Positions 7,311 to 14,341 of a DNA stretch of 14,341 nucleotides are shown here, piece after piece. This stretch comes from Bacteroidales bacterium UBA1769 (lineage in GTDB: Bacteria > Bacteroidota > Bacteroidia > Bacteroidales > UBA932): assembly GCA_002314725.1 (NCBI GenBank), contig DCGV01000003.1, positions 1 to 14,341 of the forward strand, written 5' to 3'. Position 1 is the stretch's first letter, and every line of letters begins with the position of its first letter. The translations under genes were made by a program, and so were the position numbers. The notes beneath the pieces are model-generated. The model did no database searches and had not been told where the DNA came from. It saw nothing but the letters and a program-made list of their open reading frames with translations.

Positions 7311-8088
7311 AGAAATTATTCTTTATCTTCCTTTCTATTTCTTCCGCCATCATATTTGTAACCATCATCATTTCAGATTCTTCTTCGCAGTCAATATTTC
7401 TTATGACTTCGTTTACAGTTTGTAGAATAGCATTCGCTTCGTTATGATTATTCTTGTTCCGAAACCTATCAATAACGTTTACCCAATAATAAAATATGCC
7501 GATGGCCTTATTGATATCAGGGAAGAAAGAATTATGGAATTCCGTTTTCAATGTATTCAAATCAGTCAGTGGAGAATCATTGATATCTTGCCTGAATTTC
7601 ACATCATTAAGAAATGTCACTGGTGAAACCGCTTTCCAAAAACCACACTCACGGCTGGTTCTGGCCCAACGTCCGAAGACGTTTTCAGCTCTTTGATATA
7701 ATTGTTCAGTGTATACGAAATAGAAGACATTGTGTATAGCAGATTCAGATAGTAAATCTCGGGTATGAGATACTTTCCTGCTCATATTGGAGCAATCAAA
7801 ATTGTTCGTTGAGGTGTAATTGAGACGAAGTTCAACAAGCGCAAGTTTTGAATTACGGATTGTATTGTTTTCATAACTCGCAATCCCAACCACAGCATCC
7901 ATCGTGCAATCCGTTGTCTCAGACCTTGCTCTTTCCACTGAGTCCATATCAAGGCATTTTATCTCTTTGTTGAAATACTTCTTTCCTCTATAGTCTCGTT
8001 GACATAACGAATCCAGATTAGATGAAAATTTTTCATACAGATGATGACTCGTAACCACGGTCTCATCAAAAACCAACTGCTCCGCCAT
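7309..8088 (-). CDS. Unknown 259-aa partner of the ATPase
   Basis: I do not recognise this 259-residue protein. Its ATG is 2 bp after the ATPase stop, and the end of the ATPase gene provides a strong Shine-Dalgarno-like GGAGGAG, so the two are translationally coupled and probably work as a pair. Residues 60-92 contain a possible strand-loop-strand pattern: an Asp (D64) in 'CTMDAVVGIASYE', then 'SKLALVELRLNY' with E86-L-R88. This resembles a degenerate PD-(D/E)xK nuclease core with Arg for the last Lys, but the evidence is thin. The rest is mainly helical, with aromatic-rich 'VFYFVYTEQLYQRAENVFGRW' (121-141) and a charged helical C-terminus. There is no TOPRIM motif (no E...DxD), so it is not visibly AriB. 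No signal peptide or membrane segment is seen. It may be the effector or toxin half of an ATPase-effector module. Confidence 0.7.
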   Translation of the reverse strand: MAEQLVFDETVVTSHHLYEKFSSNLDSLCQRDYRGKKYFNKEIKCLDMDSVERARSETTDCTMDAVVGIASYENNTIRNSKLALVELRLNYTSTNNFDCSNMSRKVSHTRDLLSESAIHNVFYFVYTEQLYQRAENVFGRWARTSRECGFWKAVSPVTFLNDVKFRQDINDSPLTDLNTLKTEFHNSFFPDINKAIGIFYYWVNVIDRFRNKNNHNEANAILQTVNEVIRNIDCEEESEMMMVTNMMAEEIERKIKNNF

Positions 8089-8090
8089 TC

Positions 8091-9389
8091 CTACTCCTCC
8101 ACACTATAATCTCTTATTTTAACCAATGCCACATTGAATGCCTCAAAGATATCACCGATTTCACTTCCAAGACACCGATAATCGTATTTGTTCTCCTCAT
8201 TTGGCTCAGCAATATAAAAATTGGTTCTATCCGACAATTTATAATATTCTGCAATATCATGGATAGCCGCGACCATATCCGGATTGTGACTGGCCACCAA
8301 TATCTTTACACCCAAATCCTTCTGAAGAAGCACAAGTATCTTTGCGAACTCAACAACCCACTGCGGATGAAGATGAGCTTCCGGCTCGTCGATTATCAAT
8401 AATGACTGACTATTCAGCCACCCGTTATCAAGAAGACGAAGAATATAAGCGAACGATTTGATACCAGTTGCGGTATTTTTGATTTCAAGATCAAGACCAT
8501 TATTGGATTTATAATGAAGTTCCTTTTGCCCCATATCATTTATTTCAATGACATTTCCACCAATAGTTGTTTGAAGGATAAGACGCAGTTTGAAAAATTT
8601 ATCATCGTCTTGTATGATGTCTGTGTTTTTTTCAAACATTAGAGATTGAAAACGACCCCAAACAGTTTTCCCATTAATATCATCCATATTGAGAACCATA
8701 GGCGTATCAACATATATTGCCCTATCAAGTGTCAGTGTAGATAAAAAATGATTATCATTTAGTAACTCTGTCCCGTTTTCTACAAATGAAGATATCTTGA
8801 CCGTTGATTCACAGTCAGGAAATTCTTGTAAAATAAGCAAATTTAAATTATCGATGGTTTGTCCCTCAATCTTTGTGTGAAATTGTTCCAATTGTTTATA
8901 AAAGAAAATATTACATCTTTCTCTGTATTTAGTAATAAATTCATCAACATCCTCAACGACTGCATCTTCACCAAGAAGATGCTTAGATGCCCTTTGAAGA
9001 GGAATGTCTATTCCCCTTATTTCAGCTCTGTCTAGAATCCTTTTAACTATTTTTTCCACGAGGGAGAAAAATAAAACTTTAGAAGCTTCTTCGAAATCTT
9101 CATCTGTGTTTAGAAGTTTAGAGAATTGATAACGTGTTGTCTTTAGTAGAGGATTGTATGAATAGAGTACTTTTTCGCTCATATCTATTTCTCTTGCTAA
9201 TATTCGGCAGAAACGTTCTTGTTGGATTTTGTCATATTCATTTAACGAGTTTACTATGGAATATACGCTTCTTGCAATAGTGCTCTTGCCACAACCATTT
9301 ATCCCAGCAAGGACTGTTATCCCATTAAGGAGTATCTTAGCATGCCCGATAGCATGAAAATCTTTGACACCGAATAATAAATTGTCCAT
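8091..9389 (-). CDS. ABC/OLD-type AAA ATPase, defence sensor candidate
   Basis: A 432-residue single-chain ATPase with an SMC/ABC-like head. Walker A is GINGCGKST (residues 29-37). A signature-like NTATGIKSF is at 305-313. Walker B is SLLIIDEPEAHLHP (329-342), carrying the 'DEPEAHLHP' form typical of AAA_15/AAA_21 and OLD-like ATPases, and a switch motif ASHNPD is at 366-371. Residues about 45-220 form the helical insertion between the two halves. There is no C-terminal TOPRIM domain, which separates it from OLD proteins and implies that the effector is encoded separately. The downstream 259-residue gene, only 2 bp away, is the obvious partner. In RloA-, AriA- and GajA-type systems such ATPases sense phage proteins or DNA ends. 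It lies 13 bp after brxC, between brxC and pglX, the place used by PARIS in some type 1 BREX loci. The gene is A+T-richer than brxC. Confidence 0.85.
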   Translation of the reverse strand: MDNLLFGVKDFHAIGHAKILLNGITVLAGINGCGKSTIARSVYSIVNSLNEYDKIQQERFCRILAREIDMSEKVLYSYNPLLKTTRYQFSKLLNTDEDFEEASKVLFFSLVEKIVKRILDRAEIRGIDIPLQRASKHLLGEDAVVEDVDEFITKYRERCNIFFYKQLEQFHTKIEGQTIDNLNLLILQEFPDCESTVKISSFVENGTELLNDNHFLSTLTLDRAIYVDTPMVLNMDDINGKTVWGRFQSLMFEKNTDIIQDDDKFFKLRLILQTTIGGNVIEINDMGQKELHYKSNNGLDLEIKNTATGIKSFAYILRLLDNGWLNSQSLLIIDEPEAHLHPQWVVEFAKILVLLQKDLGVKILVASHNPDMVAAIHDIAEYYKLSDRTNFYIAEPNEENKYDYRCLGSEIGDIFEAFNVALVKIRDYSVEE

Positions 9390-9402
9390 ATACTTTATTT
9401 CT

Positions 9403-12400
9403 TTATTTGCTTAGTACTATTCTAACTTTCTTGCGGTCCTTGCCGGCAGCCTTCTTGTTGATGACGTGCTGGAGCATTCCGACAGCCTCGTCAATGGTCA
9501 TCGGTCTGTTGATGCAGGCAGCGAGCTCATCAGAAGTTATTTCAACCTTCTCATAACCTCCGCTGAGATTCTCCAACAGCTGCATAAGGCATTCTGCTGA
9601 GTGTTCGTCATCAATCAATCTCATTCCTGATGAAAATTGCAGGAGAAAGTTTTGGGATTTCTCATCCATTAAACTGAGCGCTTCATGTGACTCCGGCGAC
9701 TGAACATACTCTTTGAGTGCATCTATCCAGGTATCGTATATGACGATTAAATCGTCTTTGAATTCCTTGATGGTCTTGGCGTTCCCGCTGCCGTTTGTGA
9801 GCGGATTGAATCCGGCATACGGTGTGTTCCGGAGGATGTTTTCCACATTAGGATTAGCTGTTCTCAACTGATTGAACAGCATCTTCCAGCTACTCCAGGC
9901 AGACGTATTGATAAGCGTACATCTGCATAGAACAGAGCAGGCACGATATTCTCCGCTATTCAGAATCTCTATCCTCTTGGCTTCATCAAACTCAGTCAGG
10001 CAGCACTTATAATACTCAGCAAGGTACCATTCTATGTATTTCGTCTTCACCTGGTCAAGTTCCTTATTGTATGCTTCCACCTGGGCATCATTCAGATCCT
10101 TCAGTATATCTGCTACCTTGTTTACGGTCGCGTCGATGCTTTTGGCCAGAGCAGTGTCGATTGATACATACTGCTTGGCCTGTGTCAGATACTGGACTTT
10201 CTGATTCAGCTCTCCGGCAGTTTTGATGATGACTTTCGTATCCTCAAGTTCCTTCTTGGCATCTACCATTTTCTTGACCGCATTCATATCATGGCGGAAA
10301 TTCTTCATCTTCGCCTGTGACGTGATAGTGGAAACATAATCAGAAAATCCCTTGAGAGCGGTTACATCGGATTTGATTCTAACTCCACGTACAGGATCAA
10401 TCACCTCTACACCTGCCACCTCAAGACCGTTCTTAAGTTCCCGGGCATCGAAAATCGCACAATCAGCAGCCAATGCTCTCGCAGAATTCACCAGAAGCGT
10501 ATATGTGCTTTCCTGGTCAAGCTGATTCGAGAGGTCCTTGCCGCAGTACATCTTGGTAAGTTCCTTGACGATCGGGATATTTATGTCCTTCGGCCTTTTG
10601 ATGTTTGCAAAGGTGTAGTAGTCATCAGCTTGTATGTTTCTAAGCTTGTCAAGATTGCTTGCATTGATGACCTCTCCGCTATTGAGCGTGATTTCGCACT
10701 CACCCACAGATACGAGAGTCGAGAGAACCATGAACTCAAATACTGCATCAAGGTGATAATCTTTCGTGAACCAGACATTTTCAGATCGTGGGAGCAGTTC
10801 AAGGATTTCATCCTTGTTAATCACCATATTCTGGTCCCTGTCATTCATCATCTTGAGTATCGCCTGAGCATAAATACTCTTATTAACTACAAGTTCACCT
10901 GCCTTATAACATCCGAGGCCCATCAACACAGCTTCACCATCCCTGTTACTCTCTGTCGGACGGATAATCTTAGCGATAGTCCCCTTGATGTAACGGTCGA
11001 TGTTCTCGTGAGAAATGGTCTGGTTGGCATAAATAAACGCCGGGTATTTTGGTGTATCAGCCACGAACTGTTCCTCAAATATCGCACTTGCCACACTGTC
11101 GAAGATTTCCATCTTGGAAGCTCCATTGCCAGGAAGCGTATATGAATTCAAAGTCTTCGCCTCATTGTCTCCATAGAACACTTGTGTGCCGTTAAGGAAG
11201 CAGGCATCGAATGCACGGCGGGTCTTCACGAACAAATCTTCGTATTTACCCTTGTAATGTATCTTCTGGGCAGTATCTGCAGACATATACTGACTATATG
11301 CAGCACCATAGAGGACTACGAGATTCTTAAATTCTTCGCTAAGATGGTCCATTACGAAGTAAACCTCATCGGCCTCCATATTCCTGGTCTTCTTGTCAGC
11401 CTGGAATATCGGCATGAAAATCATATAGAAATGCTGCTTCGGATGGGTGGTTGACTTCTCATTAGGATTACCGAGGAATATATAACCATCTCTTGTGACC
11501 TTGTGGCTCCTCCAATCAAGTTCGTGAGCGTAAATCTGGAATCCTGTCCTGTATGGATTGGTTGTGATTCCAAGCACTTCGACGATAAATTTGAAAAATG
11601 ACTCATCCTTACGGCTCTGAGGCATCGTTTCAGCCACCTGAACAATAAGCTGGTCAAAGTTCACGCCACCCTCAGTTCTCAGGTGGTATTCACCATTTTC
11701 ATCATTAAAATCGAAATACTGACCGGAAGTGGCCTTGATGACGAGTTTTGCTGTGCTGTCGATGGTATCCTTCAGCAGTTCGGCATCATCAGCAAACTTA
11801 TCTGTAACGCAAAGGTCATTTACAAGAGACATCGCCGTCGCGCCATTACCCTTATTCAGATCTCCCTGAAGAAGTTTGATGGCAGAAGCATTGACAATAC
11901 GCTTCGCCATAGGAGCAACAGACTTACGCCCGTCTGTGAAATTGCTTTCAATTTTACCGTAGATGATATTCACTACATCGGAGACAGTCTTGAAATCAGG
12001 CACAGCCATGAGTCCTGTATCAGTCATCATCTGCTCCCAATACATATCGTATGTGATAAGTCCAGGATGATCATTCGGAATCTCCAGGTCCTTGATCTTA
12101 TTGAACTGTTTGGTCAAAGTCTTCAGCACCTCACGCTGAGCCCTTCCGAGCTTAATCATCTGGAAGTTGTCGAAATATGAAGGATGTACGGGAAACAGTT
12201 CAACATAATCCTGAAGATGTGAATGCATGTCGCTGAACAGCGCAGTAAACTTCTCAAGGTGTGTTCTGATTGCTGCCTTTTGCTGCTCAGACTTGCGCAA
12301 TAAACGGTGCTGGACTACATAAGAAACATCTTCCTTTCGTATAGTGACATCTATATATCGATCCTTTACCTTCAACATCATTTCTGCTGCAAAGGCAAAT

Positions 12401-13071
12401 TCTCTTGATTGGTATATCATCTCCTGAACACCGAACATGAACGCGAAACGACCTTTAGCGCACTGCTGCCCCAAAGCCTGAAGAACCTGCAAGTCTTGAC
12501 TGAGCTGACCTACAGCAGCGTGTCCTTTCAGGTATGCCAGCAATTCATCGATAATGATAAGCAGACCTTTATCCGGGAATTTCTCCTCAAAAGCCACCAT
12601 CATATCATCCAACTGTTCGCTGTACATTTTAAGAGAATCAGAATCGAACTGATAATCCACTCCAATCTCATCCAGATACCGCTGAACCTGGAAAGTGACG
12701 ATATCCCACAGCTTTCTGTCAGTCTGCATCTCGAAACGATGCACCTTGTATTTGCCGGCTATCGGCTGCATAATGTTCTTCGCAGCCTCATTCGTCACCT
12801 TGCCAAGATAACCGCTGTTCTCAGCAATGAGAGATACCAGAGACATCAAATGCGACTTACCGGTACCATAGTTACCGATAATCTGCACACCCTTCTTATT
12901 CCTCTCCCCGAACTTGAGATTCCTCACAATCTCAGGGATGATGGTTTCAACAAAATAGTCAGGGTACACGAAGGACTTGATGATATCCTCCCGATAATCA
13001 GTGCTGCCCAGTTTATCAAGCTGAATGACATCAGTAATCGGCTCAAACTGAAGAATATCGCGGTATTTCAT
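9403..13071 (-). CDS. brxC: BrxC-type large AAA+ ATPase (DUF6079-like)
   Basis: A 1222-residue protein of the BrxC/PglY class. The AAA+ module is near the N-terminus: Walker A GNYGTGKS (residues 66-73, followed by HLMSLVS) and Walker B LLIIIDELLAYLKG (170-183), the usual 'IDEl..yL' form of BrxC. The body is a long helical scaffold. Residues about 925-1010 are rich in Lys/Glu/Leu heptad-like sequence ('KKELEDTKVIIKTAGELNQK') and are likely coiled coil. The C-terminus ends in basic 'KKAAGKDRKKVRIVLSK', which could contact DNA. BrxC is a core BREX factor needed for phage restriction and usually for methylation. Its ATG overlaps the brxF stop by 4 bp (13068-13071), indicating coupled translation. 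G+C is higher than in the genes that follow. In the absence of a BREX helicase gene, this is the only DNA-motor-like core protein in the operon. Confidence 0.9.
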   Translation of the reverse strand: MKYRDILQFEPITDVIQLDKLGSTDYREDIIKSFVYPDYFVETIIPEIVRNLKFGERNKKGVQIIGNYGTGKSHLMSLVSLIAENSGYLGKVTNEAAKNIMQPIAGKYKVHRFEMQTDRKLWDIVTFQVQRYLDEIGVDYQFDSDSLKMYSEQLDDMMVAFEEKFPDKGLLIIIDELLAYLKGHAAVGQLSQDLQVLQALGQQCAKGRFAFMFGVQEMIYQSREFAFAAEMMLKVKDRYIDVTIRKEDVSYVVQHRLLRKSEQQKAAIRTHLEKFTALFSDMHSHLQDYVELFPVHPSYFDNFQMIKLGRAQREVLKTLTKQFNKIKDLEIPNDHPGLITYDMYWEQMMTDTGLMAVPDFKTVSDVVNIIYGKIESNFTDGRKSVAPMAKRIVNASAIKLLQGDLNKGNGATAMSLVNDLCVTDKFADDAELLKDTIDSTAKLVIKATSGQYFDFNDENGEYHLRTEGGVNFDQLIVQVAETMPQSRKDESFFKFIVEVLGITTNPYRTGFQIYAHELDWRSHKVTRDGYIFLGNPNEKSTTHPKQHFYMIFMPIFQADKKTRNMEADEVYFVMDHLSEEFKNLVVLYGAAYSQYMSADTAQKIHYKGKYEDLFVKTRRAFDACFLNGTQVFYGDNEAKTLNSYTLPGNGASKMEIFDSVASAIFEEQFVADTPKYPAFIYANQTISHENIDRYIKGTIAKIIRPTESNRDGEAVLMGLGCYKAGELVVNKSIYAQAILKMMNDRDQNMVINKDEILELLPRSENVWFTKDYHLDAVFEFMVLSTLVSVGECEITLNSGEVINASNLDKLRNIQADDYYTFANIKRPKDINIPIVKELTKMYCGKDLSNQLDQESTYTLLVNSARALAADCAIFDARELKNGLEVAGVEVIDPVRGVRIKSDVTALKGFSDYVSTITSQAKMKNFRHDMNAVKKMVDAKKELEDTKVIIKTAGELNQKVQYLTQAKQYVSIDTALAKSIDATVNKVADILKDLNDAQVEAYNKELDQVKTKYIEWYLAEYYKCCLTEFDEAKRIEILNSGEYRACSVLCRCTLINTSAWSSWKMLFNQLRTANPNVENILRNTPYAGFNPLTNGSGNAKTIKEFKDDLIVIYDTWIDALKEYVQSPESHEALSLMDEKSQNFLLQFSSGMRLIDDEHSAECLMQLLENLSGGYEKVEITSDELAACINRPMTIDEAVGMLQHVINKKAAGKDRKKVRIVLSK

Positions 13072-13529
13072 ATGATGGTATAGTTTATATCCGTTTGTTT
13101 AACAGTATGTTTCGAATTCTTGTCAAGAAAGTATAGCGCAGTTTCATCCATCTCCCCGGGCCACAACAGAATTATCAGCGTATTCTTTGATATTCTCCTC
13201 AGTAAACCGATAACATCAATATGAAGTTCAGACTCAAATAGAATACCTGGATTATCCAGAACAACAACATTCCCCAATTCATTATCGCTGGAAATGCTCT
13301 CCTTAATGATGCGCTCTACGGCTTCCGTAGCCAGTATTTGAAATTTTGCTTCGCTCTGGTTATACATCTTCCCCATTTGGCTTATGATTTCTGACAAAGA
13401 AAGACCAAGATTCAGAGCATTGGGTACAATAGCTTGAGAATCAGACTGCAGAACGGCAAGAGTATACCTTGCATCAGACATAACAAGCCTCCGCAATGTT
13501 AGAGAAATATCTCGTCCGTATATCGTCAT
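13068..13529 (-). CDS. brxF: BrxF-like protein with degenerate P-loop
   Basis: A 153-residue protein that opens the operon. It matches the type 3 BREX BrxF pattern: a short N-terminal helix, strand 'RYTLAVL' (residues 21-27), 'NLGLSLSEIISQMGK' (38-52), then Walker-B-like strand 'NVVVLDNPGILFE' and a final 'NTLIILLWPGEMDETALYF' strand-helix. BrxF is annotated as a P-loop protein, but here the stretch after 'LAVL' reads QSDSQAI with no GxxGxGK[S/T], so nucleotide binding is doubtful. The ATG at 13529 is preceded by the SD-like AGGAAGGG with about 9 nt spacing and by a -7 promoter element, which supports this start; Met17 is an alternative. It overlaps brxC by 4 bp. The identity rests on my memory of the family pattern and on its place directly before brxC. 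Confidence 0.65.
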   Translation of the reverse strand: MTIYGRDISLTLRRLVMSDARYTLAVLQSDSQAIVPNALNLGLSLSEIISQMGKMYNQSEAKFQILATEAVERIIKESISSDNELGNVVVLDNPGILFESELHIDVIGLLRRISKNTLIILLWPGEMDETALYFLDKNSKHTVKQTDINYTII

Positions 13530-13538
13530 CAGTGTAAA

Positions 13539-13546
13539 CCCTTCCT
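13539..13546 (-). promoter_or_regulatory. Ribosome binding site of brxF
   Basis: Reads AGGAAGGG on the minus strand, about 9 nt before ATG 13529. A purine-rich SD-like site this strong is unusual among Bacteroidota genes and supports choosing this start over Met17. Confidence 0.45.
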
Positions 13547-13554
13547 AGTTAATG

Positions 13555-13562
13555 CAAAATTA
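13555..13562 (-). promoter_or_regulatory. Candidate promoter -7 element of the BREX operon
   Basis: On the minus strand this reads TAATTTTG, a full match to the Bacteroidota -7 consensus TAnnTTTG, 25 bp upstream of the brxF ATG. I see no TTG at the proper -33 distance, so the promoter may be weak or activator-dependent. No other TAnnTTTG with good position was found before the internal genes, so this may drive the whole operon. Confidence 0.5.
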
Positions 13563-13632
13563 CAAAAAAATGCTATTGGGTTGTCGCTCTTTGCGTGAAG
13601 TGCACCACTTTAGATGTTTATGGCAGTGTATC

Positions 13633-13822
13633 CACGGAGCAGCTGTACCTATGCACTTCCAGGAGACTAGCCAACGGCGGGCTAAAGCCCTGCTGCTCGG
13701 GCCGTAAGCATAAAAATGCTTACTGTAAACACCCTCGCGACCTCGGCTCTAGAGGGAGGGACCCACGGCGCAAGCCGTGGGAGGGCCTGGTCTCCGGGAG
13801 GTGCATAGGTACAGCTGCCGTG
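13633..13822. repeat. Long multi-hairpin palindromic element (right flank)
   Basis: Outer arms 13633-13667 and 13789-13822 are near-perfect reverse complements. Both contain cagctgtacctatgcac when read outward-in, with a 2-nt bulge and two or three mismatches. Three hairpins lie inside: gggct-aa-agccc (13679-13690), gtaagcat-aaaa-atgcttac (13704-13723, perfect) and cccacggc-gcaa-gccgtggg (13762-13781, perfect). Folded, it would be an outer stem enclosing a multi-branch junction. A run of eight T lies at 13840-13847, 17 nt past the outer stem on the plus strand. The element fills most of the 430-bp space between two divergently transcribed genes; I see no convincing gene in that space. The third hairpin has the same stem as the one in the left-flank element. 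Confidence 0.75.
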
Positions 13823-13891
13823 ATATTAAGAAATTCTCGTTTTTTTTGCATTTACTTGCATGAAATACCTGCGATATGGCTTTGAGATGGC

Positions 13892-13922
13892 TTGTAATTC
13901 TGACAAGCGGAAGTTATCTTTG
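13892..13922 (+). promoter_or_regulatory. Bacteroidota-type promoter for the lipoprotein gene
   Basis: A -33 TTG at 13892-13894 and a -7 TATCTTTG (TAnnTTTG) at 13915-13922 are spaced by 20 bp, which fits the Bacteroidota primary sigma factor consensus. Transcription would begin near 13929, giving a leader of about 30 nt before the ATG at 13960. Confidence 0.7.
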
Positions 13923-13959
13923 TAGAACATATGTGAAATCACACAATCAATTACCATAT

Positions 13960-14341
13960 ATGAAAAAATTATCATTAATCGTCTCATGCATCGCCTTTAT
14001 AGCAGGCTGTGCAGCAGAGCCTGCCACGGAAGTGGTATCTATGTCCATAGAGGAGAATTCCTTCTCCGTATCTTCGCAGCAGTGCGGAGTGGTTACGTAC
14101 AGCGTCGATTTCGAACTTCCGGCCTTCTGGAAAACTCTGGAAGGGTATGACAGGATAGTGCTGGAACTGGGGAAAGTGGATTCCCCGGACCGCATATACA
14201 TAAATGGAGTGTGTGCCGATGTAAGAGGGTTCTTCCCCGAGAACGGAACGATTCCGCCGCAGGCCAATGACAGGATCGGCAGACATCCGAAGAACTGTTA
14301 TGTGCCGATGGATACGCCTTCGCTGGTGTGGGGAGGGAAGA
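13960..14341 (+). CDS. Secreted lipoprotein, 5' part (window edge)
   Basis: The gene runs off the window; 127 codons are visible. The N-terminus is a lipoprotein signal: Lys-Lys, a short hydrophobic stretch, then lipobox IAGC with Cys17, so the mature protein should be lipid-anchored. The mature part is beta-rich, with 'RIVLELGKVDSPDRIYINGVCADV' and later 'CYVPMDTPSLVWGGK'. This resembles the jelly-roll (galactose-binding-like) domain at the start of many glycoside hydrolases ('l.lg.v...v.vNG' and 'y.vP...l..G.N'). A polysaccharide-degrading enzyme is plausible, but the catalytic part is not visible. It is G+C-rich, transcribed away from the operon, and has its own promoter. It is likely part of the host chromosome outside the defence island. 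Confidence 0.75.
   Translation, partial: MKKLSLIVSCIAFIAGCAAEPATEVVSMSIEENSFSVSSQQCGVVTYSVDFELPAFWKTLEGYDRIVLELGKVDSPDRIYINGVCADVRGFFPENGTIPPQANDRIGRHPKNCYVPMDTPSLVWGGK

Noticed and set aside
7309..9389. Calling the ATPase pair PARIS (ariA-ariB)
   Set aside because: The location fits, but the second protein shows no TOPRIM/DUF4435 signature, so I only note the analogy.
10630..11145. Plus-strand frames inside brxC (also 11683-12180 and 12409-13083)
   Set aside because: They are opposite-strand shadows of a well-supported AAA+ gene and show no domain pattern or start signal.
548..13529. Phase variation of pglX or a CRISPR array in the window
   Set aside because: No recombinase gene, no homopolymer or tandem tract in a frame, no inverted duplicate of pglX and no regularly spaced direct repeats were seen.
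13633..13822. Integron attC site
   Set aside because: Imperfect palindrome with a bulge, but no recognisable RYYYAAC/GTTRRRY ends and no integrase gene in the window.
13595..13885. Short plus-strand reading frame of 96 codons in the right intergenic region
   Set aside because: It lies across the palindromic element, its translation is low-complexity Arg/Cys-rich, and no protein-like pattern is seen.
13947..14267. Minus-strand frames opposite the lipoprotein gene
   Set aside because: The plus strand has a promoter, signal peptide and lipobox; the minus frames have none.

Overview
The window looks like a chromosomal defence island from a member of the Bacteroidota, probably Bacteroidales. Two upstream regions carry the -7 element TAnnTTTG typical of that phylum. 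Translation starts are mostly A-rich, and the right-hand flanking gene is a lipoprotein with a Bacteroidales-like export signal. No taxonomic marker gene is present, so the assignment is an inference.

The left flank (1-547) holds the GC-rich remains of a GNAT-type acetyltransferase gene and a 103-bp palindromic element. From 13529 down to 548, nine genes lie on the minus strand with almost no spacing. Several are separated by 4-bp ATGA overlaps or by 1-2 bp, so they read as one operon of about 13 kb. The order is brxF, brxC, an ABC/OLD-type ATPase, an unrecognised 259-residue protein, a large adenine-type DNA methyltransferase (pglX type), a DGQHR-like protein, a HEPN-like protein, pglZ and a brxA-like gene. 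The right flank (13530-14341) holds the predicted operon promoter, a 190-bp multi-hairpin palindrome, a well-formed Bacteroidota promoter on the plus strand and the start of a lipoprotein gene that runs off the window.

The backbone brxF-brxC-pglX-pglZ-brxA follows the type 3 BREX order. The helicase gene expected between the methyltransferase and pglZ (brxHII) is missing. Two gene pairs sit inside the backbone. One pair (ATPase plus unknown) lies between brxC and pglX, the slot where PARIS (ariA-ariB) sits in the Salmonella D23580 BREX locus. The other pair (DGQHR-like plus HEPN-like) lies exactly where the helicase should be. Both pairs are visibly more A+T-rich than the BREX core, as is the middle of the methyltransferase.

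A working model is that BrxC, PglX, PglZ, BrxA and BrxF mark self DNA and block phage DNA replication, while the two embedded pairs act as extra defence modules: an ATPase sensor with an unknown effector, and a DNA-sensing or regulatory protein with a candidate HEPN ribonuclease. The pairing of roles is inference. The BREX core identity rests on visible motifs and gene order.
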